A stretch of 64,000 nt of DNA from Dorea sp. D27. GTDB taxonomy: Bacteria > Bacillota > Clostridia > Lachnospirales > Lachnospiraceae. This document shows positions 8,020-17,299 of this stretch, piece by piece; within the stretch, counting starts at the first letter, position 1; each line of letters opens with the position of its first letter. The stretch lies in the NCBI RefSeq assembly GCF_001185345.1, contig NZ_KQ236743.1:1015001-1079000 (forward strand), in the 5' to 3' direction. Position numbers and translations under genes: made by a program. The notes under the pieces were generated by a model. The model did no database searches. It worked only from the letters and a program-made list of their open reading frames with translations, and was not told the origin of the DNA.

Positions 8020-11000
8020 TCATGACTCTGTTTCAAAGATAAAGTCATATAACGTCTGATACATCCGGCCCGGATCAATCGGCTTGGCAAGGTGTGCATC
8101 CATACCCGCCGCCTTGCTCTTTTCGATATCATCATCAAAGGCATTCGCAGTCATGGCAATGATAGGAATCTCCGTTGCATCAGAATTGCTGAGGTGCCGT
8201 ATATTCGATGCCGCCGTAAGTCCGTCCATTATCGGCATACGGATATCCATAAGTATGGCATCATAGTAGCCTGCCGGGGATTTGCTGAACATCTCCAGCG
8301 CACGCAGCCCGTTTTCTGATGTATCTACCTGAAAGCCCTTGCTCTCCAGCAGCATCACAGCTACTTCCGTATTGATCGCATTGTCTTCAGCCAGCAGCAC
8401 CCGTTTGCCCGTAAAGTCATAATCCTCAGGTTCCGGCTTCTTCTCCTGCTCCTCTTTCTCTCCCAGAGCCTTCGTAAACGCGGATATCAGAGCGGATTTG
8501 AACATAGGCTTGCTCATGAGCAGATTTACACCTGCCAGCTTTGCTTCGTGTTCGATGGCAACCCAGTCGTAAGCGGTCATGATAATGATGGTGACCTCCG
8601 GCCCTACAATCGACCGTATACGCCGGGCCGTTTCCAGCCCGTCCATCTCCGGCATCTTCCAATCTATGAGAATCATGTCGTAATAGCGGCCTTCACCCCA
8701 CAGTTTCTTCACTTTATCTACCGCTTTTCTCCCACTGTCAATCCATTCTGCCGTAATTCCCATCTCACGCAAGGTTACGACTGCACTTTCACATACGGCG
8801 ACATCATCGTCGACAACGAGAGTCTTCAGATGAGAAAAATTATAATTTTGCTTTTTCTGGTGATGGCGGAGCTTCTCTTCTTCGCTGATTCCTAATTTGA
8901 CATCTACCGTAAACTCTGTACCGATTCCTTTGATCGAACGCACCGCAATGTTTCCATCCATCAGGTCTACGATGTTCTTAGAGATGGCAAGACCCAGTCC
9001 CGTGCCTCCGTACAATGCGGTGGTCCCGGTAGACTCCTGTGAAAAAGGCTCAAAAATATGGGGCACGAAATTCTCATCCATACCGACTCCCGTATCATTT
9101 ACGATAAAGCGCAGAGTCGCATCGGACTTCGTCTTTCTCCTCTCTGCAGCCGAGAATGTCACTTTTCCTCCTTCACCGGTAAACTTGATGGCATTAGACA
9201 GGATATTGATCAGCACCTGCTGAAGCTTCATCGCATCCCCCACATAATAATCATCAAGAACGGGGTCAATGATACATTCATAGTCCACCTGCTTGGCAGC
9301 GGCCTGTGAATAACAGATTGAATTGATGCCGTTCAGAAATTCTTCCGTTGGAATCCTTTCGTTCTTTAGCAGCATCTTTCCGCTCTCAATGCGGCTCATA
9401 TCCAGAATATCGTTGATCAGGGACAGAAGGAATCGTGATGATATGCCTATCTTAGAAATACAATCTTCTACCTGCTCATCGTCACCGATAGACTGGGCGG
9501 CTATGGTGCTCATGCCGATAATCGCGTTCATCGGCGTGCGTATCTCGTGGCTCATGCGGGAAAGGAAATCAGACTTCGCAGCATTGGCCTGCTCGGCCGC
9601 CACCAGTGCTCCGGCCAGCTCTTCCTTCTGCTTCTGCTCCTGCCTTACGACATCCGTCACATCTGCCCTCGTCATGCATACACGTCCCAGATCCTCGTTG
9701 ATATAGAACACCTGGAACCGCTTGATACGTATACCATGGCTCTCAGTCAGTTCCAGTATAAAAGTGTATGAATTCTCTTTTGCCAGCCGCTCCTTCATGT
9801 ATGCGTAGTCCAGCTTCTCCAGAAACTCTTTTTGGGCGCCTTCCTCCATGCAGCGGCTGGCCACCTCACGTATCTGCTGCTGGAAATCTCCCTGCAGCGG
9901 TATAGACTGCTCCCACTCGTCCGAAAACCCGACAAGCCGGTATCCGGAAGTCGTAATATCGATTTCTGTGATAATATCATAATCCAGCTTCGTAATCTTT
10001 TTCAGCAGCAGCTCCTGCAGCCTCTGCTCTGTTATATCCTGCGTATAGAAGAACATTATGACATCGCCGGTTTCTGGATTCAGGCAGGAACGAAAGCTGG
10101 ATCCGCTCCAGAAAGCCGTTCCATCCTTGCGCCTGCGAAGGAAGCTGAAATTATAATCCACTTTTCCCGCCGCATAATCTGCCAGTACCCTCGAGCGTTC
10201 AAGCGTTTCACGAAGCAGCTGACCATACTGTGTTTCTACCGCGGAATCCGCGAGCTTCTCAACCATCTTGTCATAAGTGTCGCCGACACGTGACACGGCT
10301 ACATTCGCTGTCGATATGTAATTCTCCATTCTGTTTTGCGTGACGTTGATACGCCCCTGGAATGTACCGTCTTTCGATGACAGTTCGGCAAAATATGTCA
10401 TCTCCTGCTCGTACAGTTCATTTACCCTCTCCTGCAGGCGTTTTTCTTCCGTGATATCTACGAGCACGCAGTAAAAATGCCGCTCTCCGTTCTGCTCCTC
10501 CACGAGCTGTGCCTTGACAGATGCCCATTTGATGCTTCCGTCCCTGCAGACGAGACGGTTCTGATGCTGGATCGTATTGCTGTGCTTAAGCTGACTGTTC
10601 AGCCTCTCCGGCATGGCAGAGAGGTCTTCAGGATAGATGACCGCCGACATCTTGTTCCCCATGGCGGCAAACTCTTCCCTGCTGTATCCAAGGAATTCAA
10701 ACAGTCCGTCGTTGGCGCCGATTACAGAAAAATCGTCGTCAAATCTGCACTGGAATACTCCGCCGGGTATATTATTGTAGAGATGCAGCACTTCTTCCTG
10801 TGCCTTTTTCTGGCTCGTGATATCGACGCAGACAGAGGAGATAGCCTCTCTTCCATCTTCTGAAACCGTCTTCCGTCCTACATCATGCACCCATATATAA
10901 GAACCATCTTTCTTTTTCATCCGGTAGTCGACCGTATACCTGTCTCCCTGCTCCAATTGGACAGCGACTTCCGCATCTACCATCTCCCGGTCATCCGGGT

Positions 11001-11604
11001 GCATGCAATTAGAAATCATACCTCCAATATCGGAGCAAAACTCTTTTTCATCCTCGTATCCGAGATAATCCAGCATATTATCGTTAATAAAGTAGAAAGG
11101 AAACCCTTCTTCTATGTATCCGCCCATCATACCGCCGGGGACAGAGTCGTTCAGAAGCTTCTGACGCTGTCTTGAGATATGTTCCATCACCAGTGCCTGG
11201 GGATAGTGTTCGTCGCCGGTCTGGTTCCTGCTCGGCTCTGCGACATGGATGCTGAACAACTTCCATATGCCCTCTTCCAGAACGAGGATATAGAAGCCGC
11301 GCAGATACCACGTATATAGTGAATTCTTGAGGGTTATCTCGGCAGAGAGGCTTTGGACCCCTTCCTTGGGCATCTGCTCATAGATGACCGATATATTACA
11401 CGCAAAGGGTTCCGGAACCTCTGCGATGTCCTGTCTGATGTAGTCCGACATTGCTTCTTTTCCAAAGGCCGTCTCGCCTTCCCCGCTCCCCACGAAGCTC
11501 ACGCCATCCGACAGGAAAGAGACGGTCGCGTCCAAATCGCGCAGGACAAACCAGCAGTGGCAGAATTGTTTTACTGTTTCTAAAGCAGTTAATTGTATTT
11601 TCAT
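8020..11604 (-). CDS. hybrid sensor histidine kinase: NTF2-like, PAS repeats, HisKA, HATPase, two receiver domains
   Basis: This is a 1194-residue soluble sensor kinase; I see no membrane segment. The first ~125 residues resemble an NTF2/SnoaL-like fold. PAS-like domains follow (about 150-275, 280-400, 410-535 and a divergent one at 535-660), several ending in the DIT motif. HisKA has the phospho-acceptor in [18 protein letters not shown]. HATPase shows the N box [10 protein letters not shown], the G1 box DTGVGMD and [10 protein letters not shown]. Two REC domains follow with acceptor Asp in [11 protein letters not shown] and [11 protein letters not shown]. No Hpt domain is present, so the phosphorelay would need one elsewhere. 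Its start overlaps the stop of the c-di-GMP gene upstream by 4 bases. Confidence 0.93.
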   Translation of the reverse strand: MKIQLTALETVKQFCHCWFVLRDLDATVSFLSDGVSFVGSGEGETAFGKEAMSDYIRQDIAEVPEPFACNISVIYEQMPKEGVQSLSAEITLKNSLYTWYLRGFYILVLEEGIWKLFSIHVAEPSRNQTGDEHYPQALVMEHISRQRQKLLNDSVPGGMMGGYIEEGFPFYFINDNMLDYLGYEDEKEFCSDIGGMISNCMHPDDREMVDAEVAVQLEQGDRYTVDYRMKKKDGSYIWVHDVGRKTVSEDGREAISSVCVDITSQKKAQEEVLHLYNNIPGGVFQCRFDDDFSVIGANDGLFEFLGYSREEFAAMGNKMSAVIYPEDLSAMPERLNSQLKHSNTIQHQNRLVCRDGSIKWASVKAQLVEEQNGERHFYCVLVDITEEKRLQERVNELYEQEMTYFAELSSKDGTFQGRINVTQNRMENYISTANVAVSRVGDTYDKMVEKLADSAVETQYGQLLRETLERSRVLADYAAGKVDYNFSFLRRRKDGTAFWSGSSFRSCLNPETGDVIMFFYTQDITEQRLQELLLKKITKLDYDIITEIDITTSGYRLVGFSDEWEQSIPLQGDFQQQIREVASRCMEEGAQKEFLEKLDYAYMKERLAKENSYTFILELTESHGIRIKRFQVFYINEDLGRVCMTRADVTDVVRQEQKQKEELAGALVAAEQANAAKSDFLSRMSHEIRTPMNAIIGMSTIAAQSIGDDEQVEDCISKIGISSRFLLSLINDILDMSRIESGKMLLKNERIPTEEFLNGINSICYSQAAAKQVDYECIIDPVLDDYYVGDAMKLQQVLINILSNAIKFTGEGGKVTFSAAERRKTKSDATLRFIVNDTGVGMDENFVPHIFEPFSQESTGTTALYGGTGLGLAISKNIVDLMDGNIAVRSIKGIGTEFTVDVKLGISEEEKLRHHQKKQNYNFSHLKTLVVDDDVAVCESAVVTLREMGITAEWIDSGRKAVDKVKKLWGEGRYYDMILIDWKMPEMDGLETARRIRSIVGPEVTIIIMTAYDWVAIEHEAKLAGVNLLMSKPMFKSALISAFTKALGEKEEQEKKPEPEDYDFTGKRVLLAEDNAINTEVAVMLLESKGFQVDTSENGLRALEMFSKSPAGYYDAILMDIRMPIMDGLTAASNIRHLSNSDATEIPIIAMTANAFDDDIEKSKAAGMDAHLAKPIDPGRMYQTLYDFIFETES

Positions 11605-14198
11605 ATGTCACATCCTTTTTGTAAACAGCAGCAGCCTTTGTTTCCGCGTTTGGCCCGGTATAATGCCTTATCGGCCTCAACGATGATATTGGCCAGGGGC
11701 ACGTTGTAATCCCATATGACGACGCCGCCCGTACAGCTCGTGGCAAACTGTTCCGTCAGCTCTCCTTCCTGGAAGGCCCTGCAGATCTCCTCGCCCTTTT
11801 TCAGGGCGGTATCGGCCACACCCATCTGCTTGATGACGGCGATAAATTCGTCTCCTCCGAACCGGGCCAGGATATCGCTGCTCCTTGTGTGTTCGCCGAG
11901 CAGCCTGCCAAACTTTTTAATAAGCCGGTCGCCGCACTCATGCCCATACGTATCATTGATCTGCTTCAAGTCGTCCAAGTCAAAAAGATATACTGCCAGA
12001 GGTGCATCCTCCTTGCGCAGAGCCCTGGAGGCATCACTGAGCCCCCTCCGGTTCAGAAGTCCGGTCAGATAGTCCCTTCCGGCTTCTTCCTGTAAAGCCT
12101 GTTCCCGCTCGTAAGAGATTGAGCGTCTCATCGCGTGAGCCAGACGTCTTTCCATCATTCTCGAGGAGTAAGGCTTGTACGCAAAATCATCGGCGCCTGC
12201 CTCGACAGCCCTTTCTTCTGTCCGTATGTCCGGCCGCGCCGTGGCAATGACAGGGATATTCCAGACGTTCTTTTCCCTCTGTAGAACTTCCAGTATGGAA
12301 AACCCATCCATGTCAGGCAATGTCAGGCTTAATACGACGGCAGAAATCTCACGTTCAAAGCGTACGATGAAGCCGAGCGTCTCTTGCCCGTTAGCTGTCT
12401 CCACAATCTGGTACCTGCCGCCAAACAGGTTCCTCAGTTCACGGCGGCATGCTTCCTCTTCTTCCGCTATAAGTATATATCCGAGGGAGGATTCGCTGCA
12501 CAGGCTTTCTTCCGGCATTCTCTCCTTCTCCTGCACTTCTGTATCCAGCCGCTTCAATAGAGCCTCAAAATCCACACATGGCATTGGACGTGCAAAAAAG
12601 TACCCTTGTACAAAATCACACCCAATCTCCCTCAGCCGGTCCAGCTGTTCCCGTGTCTCCACTCCTTCCGCAACCACACTCAGCTTCATCCACCGCGCAA
12701 GTCCCATGATAAAGCCGAGAATCCCTTTATCAATCGGCTTTGCCGTCTCGCTCTGGATGAATTTCATATCCAGCTTCAATATATCAAGCGGCAGCTGGTT
12801 GAGCATATTTAAGGAGGAATAGCCGCTTCCAAAATCATCCATCTCTATGATGAACCCCAGCTTTCGGAGATGCTGGACCGTAGTGATGATCTGCTCCGGA
12901 TCTTCCGTATAGGCACTTTCTGTTATCTCAAGATGCAGACGTGCAGGAGCAATGTCATATTTTCGGACCGTCTTCATCAGAACTTCCGCCAAGTCCACTT
13001 GATAGACATCTGCCCGGGACACGTTGACAGAGACCGGTATGGGCGGATATCCTTTCTCATCCCACTCCTGCATGACAGCACATGTCCTGTCCCAGACGTA
13101 CTGGTCCAGCTTTGTTATAAAGCCATTTTTTTCAAAAAGTGGTATAAAGGCTGCCGGAGACTGAATCCCCCACTCTGGATGTTCCCAACGGACAAGCGCT
13201 TCGGCGCCGGCAAGCCTGTCAGTGCTGATACTGTATTTCGGCTGCAGATAGATGACAAACTGCTCTTCTTCCAGCGCTTCTTCCATTATGTCTGTGATTG
13301 CCTGTTCGTGCAGCATCTGGTTGCGCAGGTCATCATCATATCTCGAATAATGCTTTCCATACTGTCCTTTGATTTTCCGCGCGGCAAGAAGAGCACGGTC
13401 GCACATCTGGCCGACGGCCAGCGTACGGTCCTCAACAGCATAGACGCCCCACTTCATCACGGTATTGCGCATGTTGCTTATCCTTCCGAGCTCTCTGTCG
13501 GCCTGCACGAAAAATTCATCTGCATAATCATCTCTGCGCTCCACCAGGCAGGCAAACTGATCCGCATGCAGACGTCCGCAAATGCCTTTCTCTCCGACGA
13601 GCTTCGCATATATCGAAGCTATGCTGCATAGTAGGCGGTCTCCCGCAGGTACCCCGAAAATATCATTCACAAGCTTGAAATTCTCGATGTCCGAACAGAG
13701 GATATCATATTCTTTTCCTGGATTATGTTCCAGCGTCTCTTTGACGCGCCGGTAAAAGAATTCTTTGCTGTACAGCCCTGTCAGGCTGTCGAACTGGAAC
13801 TGGTTGATGATTGCCGCAGTCTCCCGCAGGCGGATGATGCTCGCAACCCTCCGCAATATGGCCTGCGGCCTGTACGGCTTTGTGATAAATTCTGTCGCGC
13901 CGCTTGACAGTGCCGTGATTTCATCGTCTTCGCTGTCACTCTGCGTCGTTACGATAACCGGAACGGACGCGTATGGTGTCTTCTGTATGACAGACAAAAA
14001 GGCATGTCCGTCCATGACGGGCATGACGATATCGAGCAGAATCAAGGATATATCCCCGTGGCATTCCTGCAGAACTGCCAGGGCTTCCTTTCCGTTCTCC
14101 GCCTCGAGAACTTCATATTCCGACTTCAGGATTTCACACAGCAGCATCCGGTTGATTTCATTATCTTCCACTACCAAGATTTTCTTTTTAGCACTCAT
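11601..14198 (-). CDS. REC-GGDEF(degenerate)-EAL-REC(degenerate)-GGDEF cyclic-di-GMP protein
   Basis: This 865-residue protein has five domains. REC 1 (1-125) has acceptor Asp in [11 protein letters not shown]. The first GGDEF-like domain (about 135-300) carries HADQF instead of GGDEF, so it is probably catalytically dead. The EAL phosphodiesterase (about 310-550) keeps [23 protein letters not shown] and [10 protein letters not shown] 2 (about 575-695) has [10 protein letters not shown] with Ser for the acceptor Asp. The last GGDEF (about 705-860) is intact with RFGGDEF and an RSSD inhibitory I-site five residues before it. One protein could thus make and break c-di-GMP. It is the first gene of an operon with the hybrid kinase. 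Confidence 0.93.
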   Translation of the reverse strand: MSAKKKILVVEDNEINRMLLCEILKSEYEVLEAENGKEALAVLQECHGDISLILLDIVMPVMDGHAFLSVIQKTPYASVPVIVTTQSDSEDDEITALSSGATEFITKPYRPQAILRRVASIIRLRETAAIINQFQFDSLTGLYSKEFFYRRVKETLEHNPGKEYDILCSDIENFKLVNDIFGVPAGDRLLCSIASIYAKLVGEKGICGRLHADQFACLVERRDDYADEFFVQADRELGRISNMRNTVMKWGVYAVEDRTLAVGQMCDRALLAARKIKGQYGKHYSRYDDDLRNQMLHEQAITDIMEEALEEEQFVIYLQPKYSISTDRLAGAEALVRWEHPEWGIQSPAAFIPLFEKNGFITKLDQYVWDRTCAVMQEWDEKGYPPIPVSVNVSRADVYQVDLAEVLMKTVRKYDIAPARLHLEITESAYTEDPEQIITTVQHLRKLGFIIEMDDFGSGYSSLNMLNQLPLDILKLDMKFIQSETAKPIDKGILGFIMGLARWMKLSVVAEGVETREQLDRLREIGCDFVQGYFFARPMPCVDFEALLKRLDTEVQEKERMPEESLCSESSLGYILIAEEEEACRRELRNLFGGRYQIVETANGQETLGFIVRFEREISAVVLSLTLPDMDGFSILEVLQREKNVWNIPVIATARPDIRTEERAVEAGADDFAYKPYSSRMMERRLAHAMRRSISYEREQALQEEAGRDYLTGLLNRRGLSDASRALRKEDAPLAVYLFDLDDLKQINDTYGHECGDRLIKKFGRLLGEHTRSSDILARFGGDEFIAVIKQMGVADTALKKGEEICRAFQEGELTEQFATSCTGGVVIWDYNVPLANIIVEADKALYRAKRGNKGCCCLQKGCDI

Positions 14199-14372
14199 AG
14201 ATATCCCCCCTTATCCCTCCGGCAAAACGCTGGCTGCCCCTGCCGTCTATGCAGCAAAACATGTCCGAACTGCATCACAAGCACCCGGACAAGAAGTCGG
14301 ACAGGAGGAACTCAATGCCAATTCCTCCTGTCCGGTCCGATTCGTTCTAAATTAGCCGTATCTATCATTTTC
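14199..14372 (-). promoter_or_regulatory. long structured 5' leader of the c-di-GMP gene
   Basis: If transcription starts just after the promoter at 14380-14408, the leader is about 170 nt. It holds a perfect 12-bp stem (GGACAGGAGGAA, 14299-14333) with an 11-base loop but no T-run, then an ATGCAG/CTGCAT stem near the start codon. It may be an attenuator or an unrecognised aptamer. I cannot match it to the known c-di-GMP-I aptamer. Confidence 0.4.
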
Positions 14373-14379
14373 TTAGCAT

Positions 14380-14408
14380 ATTGTACCATGCGGGTTAACG
14401 TTTTTCAA
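14380..14408 (-). promoter_or_regulatory. sigma-A promoter of the c-di-GMP/hybrid kinase operon
   Basis: On the minus strand TTGAAA (14408-14403) and TACAAT (14385-14380) are separated by 17 bases. It is back-to-back with the LysR gene promoter. Confidence 0.7.
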
Positions 14409-14420
14409 GACAATTCTCCA

Positions 14421-14448
14421 TTGCCATAGGCTTGATTTATGATACAAT
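14421..14448 (+). promoter_or_regulatory. sigma-A promoter of the LysR gene
   Basis: TTGCCA (14421-14426) and TACAAT (14443-14448) are spaced 16 bases, 24 bases before the ATG. LysR proteins usually bind such divergent regions, so autoregulation and control of the c-di-GMP operon are possible. Confidence 0.65.
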
Positions 14449-14472
14449 AGAACCATAACAGGAGGTACTGCC

Positions 14473-15381
14473 ATGAGTATCAAACGGCTTCCATTCTTTC
14501 TTTCCGCCGCCAAATATCTGAATTTTACAGAAGCGGCCAGTGAGCAGTTCATATCCCAGACTGCCATGAGCCTGCAGATCAAGAAATATGAAGAGGAACT
14601 TGGTTTTAAACTCTTCAACAGAAGCAATACAGGGGTTACCCTCACGAAAGCCGGAGGCTACCTGTATAAACGCTGCCAGTATATCACGGCTGATTATAAC
14701 CAGGCTGTCTCTCATGCCCGCCAGCTTTCAGAAGAAGATAAGCCGCAGGTGCGGATTGGATATTCCGGCGCATATGAACAGATTGCCGTCACGCCTCTTG
14801 TAACGAGCTTCTACCAAAGGCATCCGTCCTCCCAGGTAGAGCTTATCTACGGGAAGCGGAAGAAGAAAGTCCTGCGGCAGCTGGAGGACGGATATCTGGA
14901 TCTGGCGGTCGTGTCCGACTATGACCGCAACTACAGCCAATGGCTGAAATCGTGCCCGCTCCGCTACGACTGCTGCTTGTTCCTCCTCAGTTCAGACAGC
15001 GAATATGCCCGGTATGGCTGTCTGGAACCTTCCTTGCTTGCGGGAAAGCCTCTGCTTCGTACCGTAGAAAATGATTTCACCTCCTACGAATGGCAGATAT
15101 GGAATGTCATGAACTTCCTCGGACTCGGAGGAAACGAAGTGATCTATGCCAATGATTATTACAGCATGGCGCTGCTTGCCAAATCGGACATCGGCTTCAG
15201 CATCGTACCAGAATGTATGAAAGACGTGCCGATGGAAGGACTGTCCTATGTACCGATTGCCGGAAGGAAGCTGAAGACAAGCTGTTCTGTCATCTATATG
15301 GAGAGCAGCTCCAATCCCATACGTGAAGAATTCCTCATGACGCTCAAAGAGCAGGCTGCAAAGACCGATCCGGCATTATAG
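14473..15381 (+). CDS. LysR family transcriptional regulator next to baiA
   Basis: This 302-residue regulator has the N-terminal winged helix typical of LysR (FFLSAAKYLNFTEAASEQF, then LEKxLGFKLF-like LGFKLFNRSNTGVTLTKAG). A periplasmic-binding-protein-like effector domain follows (about 90-300, with VRIGYSGAYEQ and DLAVVSDY). AGGAGG precedes the ATG. It is divergent from the c-di-GMP operon and convergent with baiA, placing it between signalling genes and the bile acid genes. A role in bai control is a reasonable guess from position only. Confidence 0.9.
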   Translation: MSIKRLPFFLSAAKYLNFTEAASEQFISQTAMSLQIKKYEEELGFKLFNRSNTGVTLTKAGGYLYKRCQYITADYNQAVSHARQLSEEDKPQVRIGYSGAYEQIAVTPLVTSFYQRHPSSQVELIYGKRKKKVLRQLEDGYLDLAVVSDYDRNYSQWLKSCPLRYDCCLFLLSSDSEYARYGCLEPSLLAGKPLLRTVENDFTSYEWQIWNVMNFLGLGGNEVIYANDYYSMALLAKSDIGFSIVPECMKDVPMEGLSYVPIAGRKLKTSCSVIYMESSSNPIREEFLMTLKEQAAKTDPAL

Positions 15382-15393
15382 CGCAAATATATA

Positions 15394-15445
15394 GAGCAGG
15401 CAGAAATCCCGCGGTATAACCGCCGGATCTCTGACCTGCCCTGTT
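15394..15445. terminator. imperfect stem-loop between LysR gene and baiA
   Basis: GCGGT-ATA-ACCGC (15411-15423) is extended by ATCC/GGAT and by partly paired CAGG/CCTG arms. It lies between two convergent genes; the T-run is weak on both sides. Confidence 0.5.
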
Positions 15446-15487
15446 AAAACGATGGACGTCTATTATGTAACTTGTCTGCTCTTGCAC

Positions 15488-16237
15488 TTATGGTCTGTAG
15501 GCACCGTCCACGCTGATTGTAGTGGCCGTAATCCCATTGGCCAGATCAGATGCAAGGAAGAGATATACGTTGGCAATCTCTTCTGTCTTCAACATACGCT
15601 TCATCGGGAATGACTTGAGATAATCCTCCAGGATTTCAGGCGGAAGTCCTTTCGTCATATCCGTGTCCACGACGCCGGGAGCCACGCCGACTACGCGGAT
15701 ATTTTTGCGGATTATTTCCCGGCCGAGGCCGTGCGTGAAGCCGATAACACCTGCTTTGCTCGTCGGATATCCAATACCTGATATGGATCCATAGATACCG
15801 GTGACAGACGCCGTGTTAATGATAACGCCCTGTTTTGCCTCTTTCATACACTGGTAAGCAGCCCACGCGCCGTTGAACACGCCTATGACATTGACATCCA
15901 TGATATGCTTAAATGCCTCCTCTGTCACTCTTGAGAACACGTCATTCATCGTAATCCCGGCATTATTGATCATAACATCCAGCCGCCCGTACTTTTCGGC
16001 TACTTTTCCGACCGCCGCCATAACCTCGTCCCGGGATGTGAGGTCCGGTGCGAAACCGAGCACTTCTTCTTCCGGATAGAGTTCTTTCAACTCTGCCAGT
16101 GCCGTGTCAACCTCCTCCTGCGTCTCACCGAATATGGAAACCTTTGCTCCGTTATCGATGAATATTTGTGCCGCTTTGAATCCAATGCCTCTGGTCCCAC
16201 CTGTTATTACTGTGATTTTGTCTTGTACAAGATTCAT
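15488..16237 (-). CDS. baiA1: BaiA, 3-alpha-hydroxy bile acid-CoA dehydrogenase (SDR)
   Basis: This NAD-dependent short-chain dehydrogenase oxidises the 3-alpha-hydroxyl of bile acid CoA esters early in 7-alpha-dehydroxylation and can run in reverse at the end. At 249 residues it has the length I recall for BaiA, and its sequence closely follows BaiA of Clostridium scindens as I remember it (start MNLVQDK, end VSVDGAYRP-like). Visible are the nucleotide loop GGTRGIG (13-19), NNAG (91-94) and the catalytic Ser144, Tyr157 and Lys161. Glu41/Glu42 after strand 2 are in line with NAD rather than NADP preference. GGGAGG precedes the ATG. A 237-base gap upstream suggests its own promoter, apart from baiJKL. 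Confidence 0.93.
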   Translation of the reverse strand: MNLVQDKITVITGGTRGIGFKAAQIFIDNGAKVSIFGETQEEVDTALAELKELYPEEEVLGFAPDLTSRDEVMAAVGKVAEKYGRLDVMINNAGITMNDVFSRVTEEAFKHIMDVNVIGVFNGAWAAYQCMKEAKQGVIINTASVTGIYGSISGIGYPTSKAGVIGFTHGLGREIIRKNIRVVGVAPGVVDTDMTKGLPPEILEDYLKSFPMKRMLKTEEIANVYLFLASDLANGITATTISVDGAYRP

Positions 16238-16436
16238 GAATTATCCTCCCTTTCTTCTGTTTCGCTTTATATGTACTAAAACTTTGATTGATATAACTTT
16301 AACATTTAGCACATTATGACATTGGATAAACGCACTGCATATTACAACCTAATTGGTTTATGATTTGCCGCAATAAGTAACAGTTACACGGACAAAATCT
16401 AACATAATACTGTCAATGTTCAATATCATAATCTTA
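16238..16436 (-). promoter_or_regulatory. baiA upstream region
   Basis: About 200 AT-rich bases lie between baiL and baiA. I see no convincing -35/-10 pair with 16-18 spacing, which fits a promoter needing an activator. Notable elements are two AAAGTT repeats 16 bases apart on the minus strand near 16280-16303, and an 11-bp palindrome GTAACAGTTAC at 16377-16387. I cannot confirm the published bai promoter motif from memory. Confidence 0.4.
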
Positions 16437-16456
16437 TGACAGCATATCTGCCGTCA
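16437..16456 (-). terminator. small stem-loop after baiL
   Basis: On the minus strand TGACGGCA-GATA-TGCTGTCA forms an 8-bp stem with one wobble and a 4-base loop, followed by an AT-rich stretch. It may separate baiJKL from baiA transcripts. Confidence 0.4.
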
Positions 16457-16474
16457 CGTAAATCATCTGTTCCG

Positions 16475-17284
16475 CTACATGTTCAGGAAACCGGCGTCCA
16501 CTTTGATTTCGGCTCCCGATATATACCGTGAGGCAGCATCGTCGGCCAAAAATGTAATGATGCTGGCACAGTCTTCCGGCTGGCCCAAAATCGGCTTGGC
16601 GCCTTCCACGTGCGGTGTAATCGTATGCAGCGGAGCTGCATTGCCGGCACGCATCTGCCAGTCGAGGATTCCGATATTCTTCTCACGGGCCGCCCGGTTG
16701 ATTTCCGTCTTGATATTGCAGGGCAGAATACAATTGCAGCGGATCCCACGTTCAAAGAAGCTGGCTGAGATATTGCGTGTGATACCAAGGACGGCATGTT
16801 TTGTCATGACATATGTCGTGCCGCCTTTCAATCCTCTTATGGATGCGGCAGAAGCAACATTCACGATATTTGCAGGAGTGCCCTGCTCCAGAAATATCCT
16901 GACTGCACGCTGGCAGCCAAGATAGACTGCACGCTGGTTCGTCTCATACTCATAGTCGTAGATTTCCTGTGGAGTCTCATGGATAGGCAGCTGTCCGTCC
17001 AGAACTCCTGCATTATTGACAACCACGTCTACATGGCCGAACTCTTCCAGACAAGTGTCGAACATCCGGTCAATCTGCTCCGGCACACGGACATCTGTCT
17101 GAAGAGGAAAGATGCGGCCGGCCCCTCCTTCTGCCTCTGCTTCGGCCTTCAGTTCTTCCAGCCTATCCATCCTCCGTGCGGCGGCAATGACGCTGCCCCC
17201 TTCCATGGCAAACTGCCGGGCTGCAGCACGTCCGATACCGGAACTGGCCCCTGTTACAATAATCGCTTTTCCTTTAAATCTCAT
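16475..17284 (-). CDS. baiL: BaiL-like short-chain dehydrogenase of the baiJKL operon
   Basis: This 269-residue classical SDR has the cofactor loop TGASSGIG (11-18), NNAG, and a catalytic set with Ser in VASAAS and Tyr/Lys in TYVMTK. An Arg-rich turn (AARRMDR) after strand 2 suggests NADP use, unlike BaiA. The family oxidises or reduces hydroxyl groups on steroids and other alcohols; a bile acid hydroxysteroid activity is inferred from the operon. It is the last gene of baiJ-baiK-baiL, 15 bases after baiK, with AAAGGAGG before the ATG. The symbol rests on gene order plus family. Confidence 0.8.
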   Translation of the reverse strand: MRFKGKAIIVTGASSGIGRAAARQFAMEGGSVIAAARRMDRLEELKAEAEAEGGAGRIFPLQTDVRVPEQIDRMFDTCLEEFGHVDVVVNNAGVLDGQLPIHETPQEIYDYEYETNQRAVYLGCQRAVRIFLEQGTPANIVNVASAASIRGLKGGTTYVMTKHAVLGITRNISASFFERGIRCNCILPCNIKTEINRAAREKNIGILDWQMRAGNAAPLHTITPHVEGAKPILGQPEDCASIITFLADDAASRYISGAEIKVDAGFLNM

Positions 17285-17299
17285 AAGATCATCCTCCTT

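Noticed and set aside
12175..12822. 215-codon and neighbouring plus-strand frames opposite the c-di-GMP gene
   Set aside because: Ser/Arg-rich antisense translation of the EAL region; no independent evidence.
14199..14372. c-di-GMP-I riboswitch before the GGDEF/EAL gene
   Set aside because: I could not find the conserved core bases of that aptamer; kept only as an unassigned structured leader.
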